Assembly: GCA_020831845.1 (NCBI GenBank)
Contig: JAFIFV010000043.1
Location: forward strand, 31,673 to 95,672
Reading direction: 5' to 3'
Source of the DNA: Ectothiorhodospiraceae bacterium
Lineage (GTDB): Bacteria; Pseudomonadota; Gammaproteobacteria; Nitrococcales; Aquisalimonadaceae
DNA: 64,000 nucleotides
Part shown: positions 40,808 to 57,539 of the stretch, piece by piece
Layout: each line of letters begins with the position of its first letter
Numbering within the stretch: the stretch's first letter is position 1
Position numbers and translations under genes: made by a program
The notes under the pieces: model-generated
What the model saw: only the letters and a program-made list of their open reading frames with translations
Told to the model about the DNA's origin: nothing
Databases searched by the model: none

Positions 40808-41401
40808 ATGGCCGAACGTACGGCAATAGTGGAACGCAACACGCTCGAAACCCAGGTTCGGGTCGAGATCAACCTGGATGGAACCGGCAAATCCGATATC
40901 ACCATCGGCGTGCCGTTCCTCGAGCACATGCTGGACCAGATCGCCCGTCATGGGCTGATTGACCTGAGCATCCAATCCACCGGCGATCTCCACATCGATG
41001 ATCACCACACAGTCGAGGACGTGGGGATTACACTGGGTCAGGCGTTGCGTCAGGCGTTGGGGGACAAGAAGGGCATCCGCCGTTTTGGGCATGCCTATTG
41101 TCCGCTGGACGAGGCCCTGTCCCGGGTTGTGGTGGATTTCTCCGGCCGTCCCGGGCTCGAGTTCCATGTCGATTATCCCCGTGCACAGGTGGGCGGTTTC
41201 GACGTGGACCTGTTCCGTGAGTTCTTCCAGGGCATGGTCAACCACGCCTTCATGACCGTGCACGTGGACAATATTCGCGGGGTCAACACGCACCACATCA
41301 TCGAAACCGTGTTCAAGGCCACTGGGCGGGCGCTGCGCATGGCGGCGGAATGGGACCCACGGATGGCCGACATCATGCCTTCGACGAAGGGCGCTCTCTG
41401 A
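40808..41401 (+). CDS. hisB: imidazoleglycerol-phosphate dehydratase
   Basis: [60 protein letters not shown]. Confidence 0.97.
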   Translation: MAERTAIVERNTLETQVRVEINLDGTGKSDITIGVPFLEHMLDQIARHGLIDLSIQSTGDLHIDDHHTVEDVGITLGQALRQALGDKKGIRRFGHAYCPLDEALSRVVVDFSGRPGLEFHVDYPRAQVGGFDVDLFREFFQGMVNHAFMTVHVDNIRGVNTHHIIETVFKATGRALRMAAEWDPRMADIMPSTKGAL

Positions 41402-41429
41402 CCACCGCACGACTGTCCGGATAGCTGGC

Positions 41430-42074
<645 letters not shown>

Positions 42075-42113
42075 TGCTGTTCCGGAACACCGTTTTCAAC
42101 TGACGAGAAACTT

Positions 42114-42854
42114 ATGCTGCTTATTCCCGCCATCGACCTGAAAGACGGTAAATGCGTTCGGTTGCGCCAGGGCAACATGGATGACGAAACGGTGTTCTCC
42201 GACGATCCGCTCGCCATCGCCCAGCGGTGGGTGGATGCCGGCAGCCGGCGCATACACATCGTTGACCTCGATGGCGCGGTTCAGGGGTTCCCGGTCAACG
42301 CGGACATCATCGGCCGTATCGCCGAAACCTTTCCGGGCGTGGAGATCCAGGTGGGGGGTGGCATTCGCGAATTCGAAACCATCCAGACCTACCTGGATGT
42401 TGGTGTGGATTTCGTCATCATCGGCACCCAGGCGGTACGTGCACCGCATTTCGTGGATGATGCCTGCCTGGAGTTCCCAGGCCATATCATCGTTGGCCTT
42501 GATGCCCGCGACGGCAAGGTGGCCGTGGAAGGCTGGTCCAAGCTGTCGCGGCATGACGCCGTGGACATGGCCCGGCGCTTCGAGGAAGCGGGCGTGGAGG
42601 CCCTGGTATTCACTGATATCGGCCGTGACGGCATGATGCGCGGTGTCAATACCGGCGCTACCCGCGATTTGGCGCGACAGGTGACTATTCCGGTCATCGC
42701 CTCCGGCGGCGTGACCAGCATGGATGACGTGCGTGATTTGTGCGATGCCGCCAACGATGGCGTTTCGGGTGCCATTGTCGGGCGCGCCCTGTATGAGGGC
42801 AAGCTGGACCTCGCGGAGGCACAGAAGCTCGCAAACGGTCTGGGAAAGAGCTGA
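42114..42854 (+). CDS. hisA: phosphoribosylformimino-5-aminoimidazole carboxamide ribotide isomerase
   Basis: [32 protein letters not shown]; 246 aa. Confidence 0.97.
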   Translation: MLLIPAIDLKDGKCVRLRQGNMDDETVFSDDPLAIAQRWVDAGSRRIHIVDLDGAVQGFPVNADIIGRIAETFPGVEIQVGGGIREFETIQTYLDVGVDFVIIGTQAVRAPHFVDDACLEFPGHIIVGLDARDGKVAVEGWSKLSRHDAVDMARRFEEAGVEALVFTDIGRDGMMRGVNTGATRDLARQVTIPVIASGGVTSMDDVRDLCDAANDGVSGAIVGRALYEGKLDLAEAQKLANGLGKS

Positions 42855-42975
42855 TGTGTCATTGCCGCCGCGAAGCCTCAGGCTCTTCGCACGGCTGACA
42901 TCACATTTTCATATCACCGCCCTAGTCTGTGCGCTTGCCCGAGGGTCCGCGGCCGGGGCCAGAGTTCCGAACACC

Positions 42976-43782
42976 ATGAGTACAACTGAACCGACCGGCC
43001 TGGCCAAACGCATTATCCCCTGCCTCGACGTGGACCGGGGACGCGTGGTCAAGGGCGTGAAGTTTGTGGATATCCGCGATGCGGGTGATCCCGTGGAAGT
43101 GGCCCGCCGTTACGATGCGGCCGGAGCGGACGAGATTACCTTCCTCGACATCACCGCCAGCTCCGACCAGCGGGAAACCATGGTCCATGTGGTGGAGGCG
43201 GTCGCCAGCGAGGTGTTCATGCCGCTGACAGTGGGCGGTGGCATTCGCTCCACCTCCGACATCCGGCGCATGCTCAATGCCGGCGCCGACAAGGTGGGCA
43301 TCAATACCGCGGCGATTCACGAGCCGGAGCTGGTGCGACAGGCGGCTGACCGTTTCGGTTCGCAGTGCATCGTGGTGGCCATCGATGCCAAGCGGGTGGG
43401 TGACGGCGACGGCTCCGGCCGTTGGGAGGTGTTCACCCACGGTGGCCGCAAGCCCACGGGGATCGACGCCGTGGAATGGGCTGCACGAATGGCGGAGTAC
43501 GGTGCGGGCGAAATCCTGCTTACCAGCATGGATCGCGACGGCACGAGGGAAGGCTTCGATCTGGCCCTCACACGTGCGGTAAGCGAGGCGGTGCCGGTGC
43601 CGGTGATCGCGTCCGGCGGTGTTGGCAATCTGCAGCACCTGGTGGACGGCGTGGTGGAAGGCAAGGCCGACGCGGTGCTGGCCGCCAGCATCTTCCACTT
43701 CGGCGAGTACACTGTGAGCGAGGCGAAGGATTACATGGCCGCCCGGGGTGTCACCGTCCGCAGGCTGTGGGAGGACACATGA
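42976..43782 (+). CDS. hisF: imidazole glycerol phosphate synthase subunit HisF
   Basis: [33 protein letters not shown]; start chosen inside the longer ORF. Confidence 0.97.
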   Translation: MSTTEPTGLAKRIIPCLDVDRGRVVKGVKFVDIRDAGDPVEVARRYDAAGADEITFLDITASSDQRETMVHVVEAVASEVFMPLTVGGGIRSTSDIRRMLNAGADKVGINTAAIHEPELVRQAADRFGSQCIVVAIDAKRVGDGDGSGRWEVFTHGGRKPTGIDAVEWAARMAEYGAGEILLTSMDRDGTREGFDLALTRAVSEAVPVPVIASGGVGNLQHLVDGVVEGKADAVLAASIFHFGEYTVSEAKDYMAARGVTVRRLWEDT

Positions 43783-44165
43783 ACTCGGAATGGCTGGACG
43801 CGCTGACCTGGAACGATGAGGGGCTTTTGCCCGCAATCGCCCAGGATGCCGACGACGGTGAAGTGCTGATGGTGGCGTGGATGAACCGCGAGGCGCTGGC
43901 GGCGACGGCCGAGCGCGGTGAAGCGGTTTACTGGTCCCGATCCCGCGGCCGGCTTTGGCACAAGGGTGAGTCGTCCGGCCATACCCAGACCGTGCGGGAA
44001 ATTCGGGTGGACTGTGATCAGGATGTCATTCTGTTGCTGGTTGAGCAGAAAGGCGGGATTGCGTGTCATACAGGTAGGCGGAGCTGTTTTTTCCAGCGCC
44101 TGGAGAATGGCCGTTGGGAGACCGTCGCTCCGGTGCTGAAGGATCCGGGAGACATCTATGGCTGA
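43779..44165 (+). CDS. hisI: phosphoribosyl-AMP cyclohydrolase
   Basis: [49 protein letters not shown] overlap with hisF. Confidence 0.95.
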   Translation: MNSEWLDALTWNDEGLLPAIAQDADDGEVLMVAWMNREALAATAERGEAVYWSRSRGRLWHKGESSGHTQTVREIRVDCDQDVILLLVEQKGGIACHTGRRSCFFQRLENGRWETVAPVLKDPGDIYG

Positions 44166-44499
44166 GCCCACGTCCGCTGACGGTCTTGCGGTTCTGCGGC
44201 AATTGGCACTGGTGCTTGAGGAGCGCAAGGGCGCGGACCCCGGCAGTTCCTACGTGGCCGGGCTTTACGGAAAGGGCATGGACGCCATTCTGAAGAAGGT
44301 AGGCGAGGAAGCGACGGAGACCGTCATCGCCGCCAAGGGTGGGGACCGCGATCAGATCGTTTATGAAACTGCCGATCTGTGGTTCCATACACTCGTCATG
44401 CTGGCCGCCTGTGATCTGGGGCCTGAGGATGTGCTGAATGAGCTGGCACGCCGCTTCGGCCTGTCCGGTCTGGACGAAAAGGCGGCCCGCACTCGCTGA
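44158..44499 (+). CDS. hisE: phosphoribosyl-ATP diphosphatase
   Basis: [31 protein letters not shown]; 113 aa. Confidence 0.95.
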   Translation: MAEPTSADGLAVLRQLALVLEERKGADPGSSYVAGLYGKGMDAILKKVGEEATETVIAAKGGDRDQIVYETADLWFHTLVMLAACDLGPEDVLNELARRFGLSGLDEKAARTR

Positions 44500-44531
44500 G
44501 TTGACGCGGCATACGCCGCGGGAGATGGAAA

Positions 44532-44792
44532 ATGGGTATCGGTGGTATCAGTGTTGGTTCTTTGCTTCTTATTCTGCTGATTGTGTTGCTGTTGTTCGGC
44601 ACCAAGAAACTGCGCAACATCGGCGGAGACCTGGGCGGCGCCATCAAGGGCTTTCGCAGCGCCATGAAGGACGGCGAAAGTGGCAAGGACGAGGAAGAGG
44701 AGAAGGATCCGGCGCGCCTGTCAGAGGACACGACCGTTCAGTCCGAAAAGGCCGAAAGCCAGGAGCAGTCCCGCGACCGCTCTTCCTCCTGA
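44532..44792 (+). CDS. tatA: twin-arginine translocase subunit TatA
   Basis: [45 protein letters not shown]. Confidence 0.95.
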   Translation: MGIGGISVGSLLLILLIVLLLFGTKKLRNIGGDLGGAIKGFRSAMKDGESGKDEEEEKDPARLSEDTTVQSEKAESQEQSRDRSSS

Positions 44793-44812
44793 TTTGCGAC
44801 TGACGGTGCGTC

Positions 44813-45244
44813 ATGTTTGACGTCAGCTTCCAGGAAGTATTCCTGATCCTCCTGGTGGCGCTACTGGTCATCGGGCCGGAGCGTCTGCCGAAAGTGGCGC
44901 GCACCGCCGGTCTGTGGATCGGGCGGGCGCGGGCCATGTTCAACACCATGCGCAATGAGGTCGAGCGGGAAATCCAGCTTGACGAACTGCGCAAGGCGGA
45001 GAAGGAGCTGGAAAAGGATCTGGCGTTCCGCAAGGACATCGAGCGTGATTTGACGGCCCCGGTCGATGAGACCGACAAGCCGGACAAGTCACCGGGTTCC
45101 GGCAGCCAGGCGTCCAGCACCAGCCAGCGCAAATATCCGGCAGCGATGTCCTCGGAGTCGGCGACGGCTGAAGCAGATTCGGTCGGGTCGGGCGATGAGG
45201 GCAGCGATGGAAAGTCGGAGGAAGATCATGAGCGGAAGGCCTGA
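44813..45244 (+). CDS. tatB: twin-arginine translocase subunit TatB
   Basis: [40 protein letters not shown]. Confidence 0.95.
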   Translation: MFDVSFQEVFLILLVALLVIGPERLPKVARTAGLWIGRARAMFNTMRNEVEREIQLDELRKAEKELEKDLAFRKDIERDLTAPVDETDKPDKSPGSGSQASSTSQRKYPAAMSSESATAEADSVGSGDEGSDGKSEEDHERKA

Positions 45245-45992
45245 CCTGGATCAGGACAAGCCCTTCCTCAGCCATCTGCTGGAGCTTCGCAGCCGGCTGA
45301 TGTGGTCCGTGGGTGTGCTGCTGGTTGTTTTCCTTTGCATATTCCCTTTCTACAATCATCTGTTCTCGCTGTTTGCGGAGCCGCTTCGTGCGGTGTTGCC
45401 AGAGGGTGAGTTGCAGGCGATTCAGGTGGCCGGACCATTCCTGATCCCGATGAAGCTGACGCTCGTGGCGGCGGTGTTCATCGCGGTGCCTTACCTGCTC
45501 TACCAGATGTGGTCCTTCGTCGCGCCCGGCCTCTACAGGCACGAGCGGCAGCTGGTCTGGCCTCTGATGATTTCCAGCACGTTGCTGTTCTACCTGGGGG
45601 CCGCCTTCGCGTATTTCCTGGTGTTGCCGCTGGTCTACGCGTTCTTTGCCGGGGTCACGCCGCTGGGGGTGGTCTACCAGCCCGATATCGGGGAATACCT
45701 GAACTTCGTGCTGAAGATGCTGGTGGTGTTCGGCATTGCCTTCGAAGTGCCCATTGCCACATTGCTGATGGTGCGCTCAGGGGCGACCACGCGCGAGTCG
45801 CTGGCCGCGAAGCGGCCCTATATCATCGTCGGCGCGTTTGGCGTGGGCATGCTGCTGACGCCGCCGGATATGGTGTCCCAGGTGTTCCTGGCCATACCGG
45901 TGTGGTTGCTATTCGAGCTGGGGCTTTTCCTTTCCAAGTGGTATGGCAAGCCGTTGAGCGGTGAGCAGCGGTCCGAGGAGCCCGAACCCTGA
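45228..45992 (+). CDS. tatC: twin-arginine translocase subunit TatC
   Basis: [21 protein letters not shown]; start at [13 protein letters not shown] inside the longer ORF. Confidence 0.96.
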   Translation: MSGRPDLDQDKPFLSHLLELRSRLMWSVGVLLVVFLCIFPFYNHLFSLFAEPLRAVLPEGELQAIQVAGPFLIPMKLTLVAAVFIAVPYLLYQMWSFVAPGLYRHERQLVWPLMISSTLLFYLGAAFAYFLVLPLVYAFFAGVTPLGVVYQPDIGEYLNFVLKMLVVFGIAFEVPIATLLMVRSGATTRESLAAKRPYIIVGAFGVGMLLTPPDMVSQVFLAIPVWLLFELGLFLSKWYGKPLSGEQRSEEPEP

Positions 45993-46005
45993 GACGGCTG
46001 TAGGG

Positions 46006-47802
46006 TCAGCCCGCCGGCGGTTGAGTTGGCTTGAAACGAAAATGCGCGAATAGCCGCGTGGTTTCGATTATTTCCGTCAATTCCACGTAGATCACCAGTT
46101 GCTGCATGTTAACTGCCATCACCGTACCCACATCGAACACGGCAGCGGGGGTGATGAGCGTGGCCTCTTCCTTCATCGGGTTCACCCTCGGCAGTATCAT
46201 ACCGCGCAGGTACTCGGCCCCTGATCCCGGCCCCCTTACGGCGTAGCAGCCTACAGCCAGTGCCGTCTGCGCCAACTGCTGGACGCCCAGTTCGATACCT
46301 CCTCCGGTGCGGGTCCGCAGCCAGCGAATCACACCCACCTGCCAGAGCTCCCCGGGCGGCCTGGGTAGCGGGCTGTCGGTCCAGCACACCAGCTCGCCCA
46401 CGCGGGTTTGCATGCGGCTTTTCTCTGGGCAGAACAGCGCCATGCCTCCCTGGCTGACGTTCTTGCGGCTCCAGACCTCGGCGCGGAACAGGCCGCGTGT
46501 CTCATTTTTCTGGTCCTTGAGCTCGACGGTGTGTGCCTTTTTCCAGACGTCGTCGACCTCGCTGTCAAAGGCGCGGAAGCGGGAGGTGCGCGATTCGCCC
46601 GCCAGCGGTGTGTTCAGGTAGCTGCCCTCGTCGGCTAGTGCCAGGCCCGGCGTTCGTGGCTTGTGCTGCTGCTCGTTGCCGGAGAGCTTTTCGCGCCATT
46701 TGCGTTCGGCTTCCTCGGGATTGAAGGGGGCGCCGTCGGCCAGGAAGTGATGGCTGGCGCTGAGGCCGTCCGCCATGCGCAGTTTCGCCACCGTGGGTCG
46801 GCGCTGGGCGCTGCGCTCCTGGCGGCCGCCCAGAGCATTGCGGAAGCGGCTGTACATATCGCGCTGCATGCGTTCGGAAAGCATGGTGCCAGAGCGTCGC
46901 GTCTGCAGTGTGCTGTTCAGATTGTCGACCTGCTCACCCAGTGTGCGGACCAGTGCATCCAGCTCCAGCAGGCGCGGAGTCTTCGGTGCCGGGCCGGGCT
47001 GCTGTCGGGTCAGGAAACGCGGCGGCAGATCGGAGGAGAGGTCGACAATGAACCGACCCTGCAGCGGTTCGCCGGCGCGCGGTAACTGCAGCTGCGCGAA
47101 ATGCACCCAGCGGCCGATGCGTTTGTAGAGTTCTTCCGCTTCGCCCTGCATCAGATGGTAGGGGTTGGACAGCGCGAGGACCAGCGAGCGCAGATAGGCC
47201 TGTTTGATGGAAAGTGCGGTTTCCTCCGCATCCCGGCTGGCCTCGATGGGAAGGGCCTGCAGGCGCAGCAACTCCGCATTGCTGTACAGCGTATGCATCT
47301 CCGTCCAGATCAGGGTTGGCTCGGGCGCGTAGATGCGGTACGCCTCCAGCAGGCCGCGGCCATGGGCAAGCAGCGTGCGCTGTGTGGCCAGCAGCAGGTC
47401 GTTGCGGTCTTCACCGGTGAGTTTCGATTTTACCAGCAGTTTGTTCAGCGCCAGTTTGAAGGCGTTGGCCAGTTCTTCGTAGAGTTCGTGGACCAGCCGG
47501 GCCAGCGCTTCCTCGCCGGGTGGGAGCGGCAGCGCCTTGCCGCGGAAACGGCGCACAAGGGCGTCACAGATGTCGTAGACACTGGGCCGCACCTGCTCGG
47601 CCAGCGCGAATCGCTGCATGCGATGCAAGGGTGCGCGGTTGCTCTGCTGCAGCATGTCCAGCAGCCGGCGACCGCAGCTCTCAGGATTGCCCCTGGGAAG
47701 CTCGTCCAGCCACGCGCCCACCTGGGGCACGCCTGCCTGAGTAAACAGTGCATTCTCCCGGGTTTCCCCGGGGCTGCGCAGCTGAGTGAGCGTGATGGTC
47801 AT
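46006..47802 (-). CDS. large conserved protein with possible C-terminal PilZ-like domain
   Basis: 598 aa continuous ORF with coding-like composition; C-terminal WQVGVIRWLRTRTGGGIELGVQQLA resembles PilZ-type segments. Confidence 0.6.
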   Translation of the reverse strand: MTITLTQLRSPGETRENALFTQAGVPQVGAWLDELPRGNPESCGRRLLDMLQQSNRAPLHRMQRFALAEQVRPSVYDICDALVRRFRGKALPLPPGEEALARLVHELYEELANAFKLALNKLLVKSKLTGEDRNDLLLATQRTLLAHGRGLLEAYRIYAPEPTLIWTEMHTLYSNAELLRLQALPIEASRDAEETALSIKQAYLRSLVLALSNPYHLMQGEAEELYKRIGRWVHFAQLQLPRAGEPLQGRFIVDLSSDLPPRFLTRQQPGPAPKTPRLLELDALVRTLGEQVDNLNSTLQTRRSGTMLSERMQRDMYSRFRNALGGRQERSAQRRPTVAKLRMADGLSASHHFLADGAPFNPEEAERKWREKLSGNEQQHKPRTPGLALADEGSYLNTPLAGESRTSRFRAFDSEVDDVWKKAHTVELKDQKNETRGLFRAEVWSRKNVSQGGMALFCPEKSRMQTRVGELVCWTDSPLPRPPGELWQVGVIRWLRTRTGGGIELGVQQLAQTALAVGCYAVRGPGSGAEYLRGMILPRVNPMKEEATLITPAAVFDVGTVMAVNMQQLVIYVELTEIIETTRLFAHFRFKPTQPPAG

Positions 47803-48472
47803 CCGAATCCGTTAATCTGGAGGCAAGTCTGTTCCCGCACCGAGCCGCCTGGCGTATACGCACGCCGGAGGCCACGTGATCAATGTCGGCGTGACTGCAA
47901 CGTTAACATAGGTCGTCAACGGCGAACCGCTGGGCAATATGGTGGCAATTTCGCGCCAGGACGCGATGCCAGCGCCGGTTCAGCTTGCGCGGATGCCATG
48001 CCACGCGTTATTTTAAGCAGCCATCGACAGACAGTCACCGGATGCCCGCCGAGTGAGCTTCCAGAAACCACTCGGTATACTGGCGTTCATCACGGTAGAA
48101 CCGGTACCGTCCAGAACCATACCGTGTTTTTGCATCAATGCAACGCATCGCGTAAGCGGTCGGGGGCGCTTAGATTTTCAATGCCTGATGCTTCCCACAG
48201 AGGCCTGTCTCGCCGCGGGAGGGCCTTGTCACCAACCACCGGCGACCCAGCGGGTCGTTCGGGCAGGATGGTGCCGATGTGGCGGGAGCCGCGCGCATGA
48301 GCCTGCCTGATGCCGCCCCTGCCGGAACACGAGTTGATGTCCAGGCCGGTTTCCGACACCGCCTCCCTGTCTTGATTTATTCCCTGCCGCGCAATGCCGA
48401 CCGATCCGGTCAGCCGCGGCTCGCCGGTCGTGTCTCTTGCCCGGCGTCTGCTATCTCCAAGGTGATGCAACC

Positions 48473-51313
<2,841 letters not shown>

Positions 51314-51406
51314 TGCGCAAACCATGCGCCGCTTCGGGCCATCGGGCCGGCGGCGGACTAATCTGAACAAGGGTTCTGGCCCAGACAGCTGAAGAGTGAG
51401 GATTGG

Positions 51407-54146
<2,740 letters not shown>

Positions 54147-54156
54147 TCGTATCCGG

Positions 54157-54190
54157 CCCCGGTCCGATACCCTCGGTCCGGGGTCTCTTT
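54157..54190 (+). terminator. candidate Rho-independent terminator after sucAB-lpd
   Basis: ccccggtccga-taccc-tcggtccgggg (11-bp stem, one T-T mismatch) followed by tctcttt. Confidence 0.65.
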
Positions 54191-54380
54191 CATTTGGCAG
54201 GCGTTCCGAACACGCCGCCATTATTGAAAATCTCAATTAATAAAAATAATAAAGATTGCTTTTATCAACCCTTCTTCCTCGCTTTTTCCCTTTTCAAGTT
54301 TCTGTTTTTAAAAACATTTGGGAACAGCATTCCGCTTGAGCTAGACTAGCTTCCGCCCACCATGCTGCAAAGGGGTTATC

Positions 54381-55370
54381 ATGAGTTCCTTTAAGGCTTT
54401 ACGAGTGCATGACGCAGGCAAAGGGGTCGAGGCCCGCCTGGATTCCCTGACCCTGGATCAGTTGTCCGAAGGCCAGGTGGTTATCCGCAGCGCCTGGTCG
54501 GGTATCAATTACAAGGACGCGCTGGCCGTTACCGGCAAGGGCAAGATCATTCGCAAACCGCCGCTGAATGCTGGTATCGACGTCTCCGGAACGGTGGAGA
54601 CGTCCGAGGACCCGCGTTTCCTGCCCGGGGACGAAGTGTTGGTCACCGGGTGGGGCCTGGGCGAGATCCACGATGGCGGGTTCTCCGAATTCGTGCGGGT
54701 GCCCGGTGACTGGGTGGTTCCGCTGCAGGATCCACTGGACCTGCGTCAAGCCATGGCCGTCGGTACGGCTGGCTTCACCGCCGCGCTCTCGTTGGTGCGC
54801 ATGGAACAAAGCGGCCTGGCGCCGGATCAGGGCCCCATCCTCGTCAACGGTGCCACCGGTGGCGTCGGCAGCTTCGCGATCCGGCTGTTCAGCCGGGCCG
54901 GCTACAGCGTGACGGCGCTCACCGGCAAAACGGATGCGGCGGACTACCTGAAATCCCTGGGCGCTACGGACATTATGGACGCGGGTGAGCTGGATCCCGG
55001 CAACCGCCCGCTGGAAAAAGGTCTCTGGGCCGGTTCGGTGGACAGCCTTGGCGGTGAAGCGCTGGCCTGGCTGACCCGGACCACCAAGCCCTGGGGCTAT
55101 ATCGCCGCGGTTGGCCTGGCTCAGGGGATTGAGCTCAACACCACGGTGATGCCATTCATCATTCGCGGCGTCAGCCTGATTGGCATTGACTCCCCGCTCT
55201 GTCCCCGGGACATCCGCCTGGCGACCTGGAAGCGGCTGGCAGGCCTGTTGCGGCCGGAGGACATCGATGCCGTGGTCAGCCAGGAGGTGGGGTTGGACGG
55301 CGTGGTGGCCGCCGCGGGAACCATGATGGAACGACGACAGCGGGGTCGCACGCTGGTGAAGCTGGGCTGA
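54381..55370 (+). CDS. acuI: YhdH/AcuI family quinone oxidoreductase, candidate acrylyl-CoA reductase
   Basis: [55 protein letters not shown]; 329 aa. Confidence 0.85.
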   Translation: MSSFKALRVHDAGKGVEARLDSLTLDQLSEGQVVIRSAWSGINYKDALAVTGKGKIIRKPPLNAGIDVSGTVETSEDPRFLPGDEVLVTGWGLGEIHDGGFSEFVRVPGDWVVPLQDPLDLRQAMAVGTAGFTAALSLVRMEQSGLAPDQGPILVNGATGGVGSFAIRLFSRAGYSVTALTGKTDAADYLKSLGATDIMDAGELDPGNRPLEKGLWAGSVDSLGGEALAWLTRTTKPWGYIAAVGLAQGIELNTTVMPFIIRGVSLIGIDSPLCPRDIRLATWKRLAGLLRPEDIDAVVSQEVGLDGVVAAAGTMMERRQRGRTLVKLG

Positions 55371-55404
55371 TGGCCCGGTCCTGAGATTACTGGAGGAAAG
55401 AACC

Positions 55405-56286
55405 ATGTCCGTAACCCCATCCGCAGGCCGCCGTTTCCGGGATGCCCTGGCGACCGAGCAGCCGCTGCAGATTGCCGGGGCCGCGAATGCCTATTCCGCG
55501 TTGCTGGCCGAACGGGCCGGCTTCCGCGCTATCTACCTGTCCGGCGCCGGCGTGGCAAACGCGTCGTTCGGGCTGCCGGATCTGGGTATCACGCAGTTGG
55601 CGGACGTGGTCGAGGATGCCCAGCGCATCACCTCCGCCACCGATGTGCCCCTGCTGGTGGACGTGGACACCGGCTGGGGCAGCGCCTTCAGCATTGCCCG
55701 CACGGTGCGCGAGATGGAGCGGGCCGGCGTGGCGGCCATACACCTGGAAGACCAGGTGCAGGCCAAGCGCTGCGGCCACCGACCGAACAAGGCGCTGGTG
55801 AGCAAGGAAGAAATGGTGGACCGCGTCAAGGCGGCGGTGGATGCCCGTCAGGATGACGATTTCGTGTTCATGGCGCGCACTGATGCCCATGCCTCCGAGG
55901 GTATGCAGGCGGCGGTGGAGCGCGCCAATGCCTACGTCGAGGCCGGGGCCGATGCCATCTTCGCCGAGGCCCTGCACACGCTGGAGGAGTTCCGTGCCTT
56001 CACGGCGGCGGTCCCCGTTCCGGTGCTGGCCAATATCACCGAGTTCGGCCAGACGCCGCTGTTCACTGTGGATGAGCTGCGAGAGGCAGGTGCCGGCATG
56101 GTGCTCTATCCCTTGTCCGCGTTCCGTGCAATGAGCCGTGCCGCGGAGCAGGTCTACGGTGCCATCCGGCAGCAGGGAACGCAGCGGGACGTGGTGGACA
56201 GCATGCAGACCAGGGCCGAGCTCTACGAGGTCCTGGACTACCATTCCTACGAAGAAAAGCTGGATCAGCTGTTCAAGCAATCCTGA
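55405..56286 (+). CDS. prpB: methylisocitrate lyase
   Basis: [37 protein letters not shown]-type motif ([18 protein letters not shown]); [19 protein letters not shown]; 293 aa. Confidence 0.96.
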   Translation: MSVTPSAGRRFRDALATEQPLQIAGAANAYSALLAERAGFRAIYLSGAGVANASFGLPDLGITQLADVVEDAQRITSATDVPLLVDVDTGWGSAFSIARTVREMERAGVAAIHLEDQVQAKRCGHRPNKALVSKEEMVDRVKAAVDARQDDDFVFMARTDAHASEGMQAAVERANAYVEAGADAIFAEALHTLEEFRAFTAAVPVPVLANITEFGQTPLFTVDELREAGAGMVLYPLSAFRAMSRAAEQVYGAIRQQGTQRDVVDSMQTRAELYEVLDYHSYEEKLDQLFKQS

Positions 56287-56315
56287 ACGTTCAAACGTTT
56301 ACGAGTGAGGATCTT

Positions 56316-57443
56316 ATGACCGAGAAGAAGCTGGGCGGCGCCGGGTTGCGCGGAACCTCTGCCGGCGAGACGGCCCTTTGCACGGTGGGCAAGGAAGGTA
56401 CGGGCCTGACGTACCGGGGATACGACGTTCGGGATCTCGCGGATAACGTCACCTTCGAGGAGGTCGCGTACCTCCTTCTGTACGGCGACCTGCCCACGCA
56501 GTCCCAGCTGGATGCCTACCGCAAGCGCCTGCAGGGGCTGCGCGACCTGCCGCAGCCGCTGAAGGAAGTGCTGGAACGCATTCCCGCCAGTGCACACCCG
56601 ATGGATGTGATGCGTACCGGCTGCTCCATGCTGGGGAACCTGGAAACGGAGACGGATTTCTCACAGCAAAAGGAGCTGGTGGACCGCATGCTGGCGGTGT
56701 TCCCGTCCATCATCACCTACTGGTACCGCTACTCCCACGACGGCGTGCGGATCAATCCGGTGACCGACGATGACACCATCGGCGGGCACTTCCTGCATCT
56801 GCTGCACGGCAAGCCGGCCAGCCAGTTGCACGCCGACGTGATGAACGTGTCGCTGATCCTGTATGCCGAGCACGAGTTCAACGCCTCCACCTTCACCGCC
56901 CGGGTCTGCGCCTCCACGCTGTCGGACATGCATTCCTGCATCACCGGCGCCATCGGTTCGCTGCGCGGTCCACTGCACGGCGGCGCCAACGAGGCGGCGA
57001 TGGAGATGATCGAGCAGTGGTCCGATCCGGACCAGGCCGAGCGCGAGCTGCTGGCGATGCTGGAGCGCAAGGACAAGGTAATGGGCTTCGGTCACGCCAT
57101 CTACCGCGAGTCTGACCCGCGCAACGCGGTGATCAAGGAGTGGGCGCGGAAGCTGGCGCAGGAAGTGGGCGACAAGACCCTGTTCCCGGTGTCGGAGCGG
57201 GTGGACCAGGTGATGTGGCGGGAGAAGAAATTGTTCCCGAACGCTGATTTCTACCACGCGTCGGCGTACCACTTCATGGGCATTCCGACCAAGCTGTTCA
57301 CTCCCATCTTCGTGATGTCGCGGCTGACCGGCTGGGCGGCCCATGTGATGGAACAGCGTGCCAACAACCGCATCATCCGCCCCAGCGCCGATTACACCGG
57401 ACCGGAGTTGCGCAAGGTGGTGCCGATCGCCGAGCGCGGCTGA
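56316..57443 (+). CDS. prpC: 2-methylcitrate synthase
   Basis: GLRGTSAGETALCTVGKEGTGLTYRGYDVRDLA; GPLHGGANEAAMEMIEQW; 375 aa. Confidence 0.96.
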   Translation: MTEKKLGGAGLRGTSAGETALCTVGKEGTGLTYRGYDVRDLADNVTFEEVAYLLLYGDLPTQSQLDAYRKRLQGLRDLPQPLKEVLERIPASAHPMDVMRTGCSMLGNLETETDFSQQKELVDRMLAVFPSIITYWYRYSHDGVRINPVTDDDTIGGHFLHLLHGKPASQLHADVMNVSLILYAEHEFNASTFTARVCASTLSDMHSCITGAIGSLRGPLHGGANEAAMEMIEQWSDPDQAERELLAMLERKDKVMGFGHAIYRESDPRNAVIKEWARKLAQEVGDKTLFPVSERVDQVMWREKKLFPNADFYHASAYHFMGIPTKLFTPIFVMSRLTGWAAHVMEQRANNRIIRPSADYTGPELRKVVPIAERG

Positions 57444-57539
57444 TCCAGTCCCTGGTCGGGGCTGCCGTGCGATGCCTCAGGGGCGGACTGTCACGCCCGC
57501 CCCGTCTGTTAAAGCCCCACTCGACGGAAGTCTGACGCC

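Noticed and set aside
47803-48472. 670-bp gap upstream of sucA examined for tRNA, ncRNA or small genes
   Set aside because: No convincing cloverleaf, terminator-bounded transcript or coding signal could be identified by eye.
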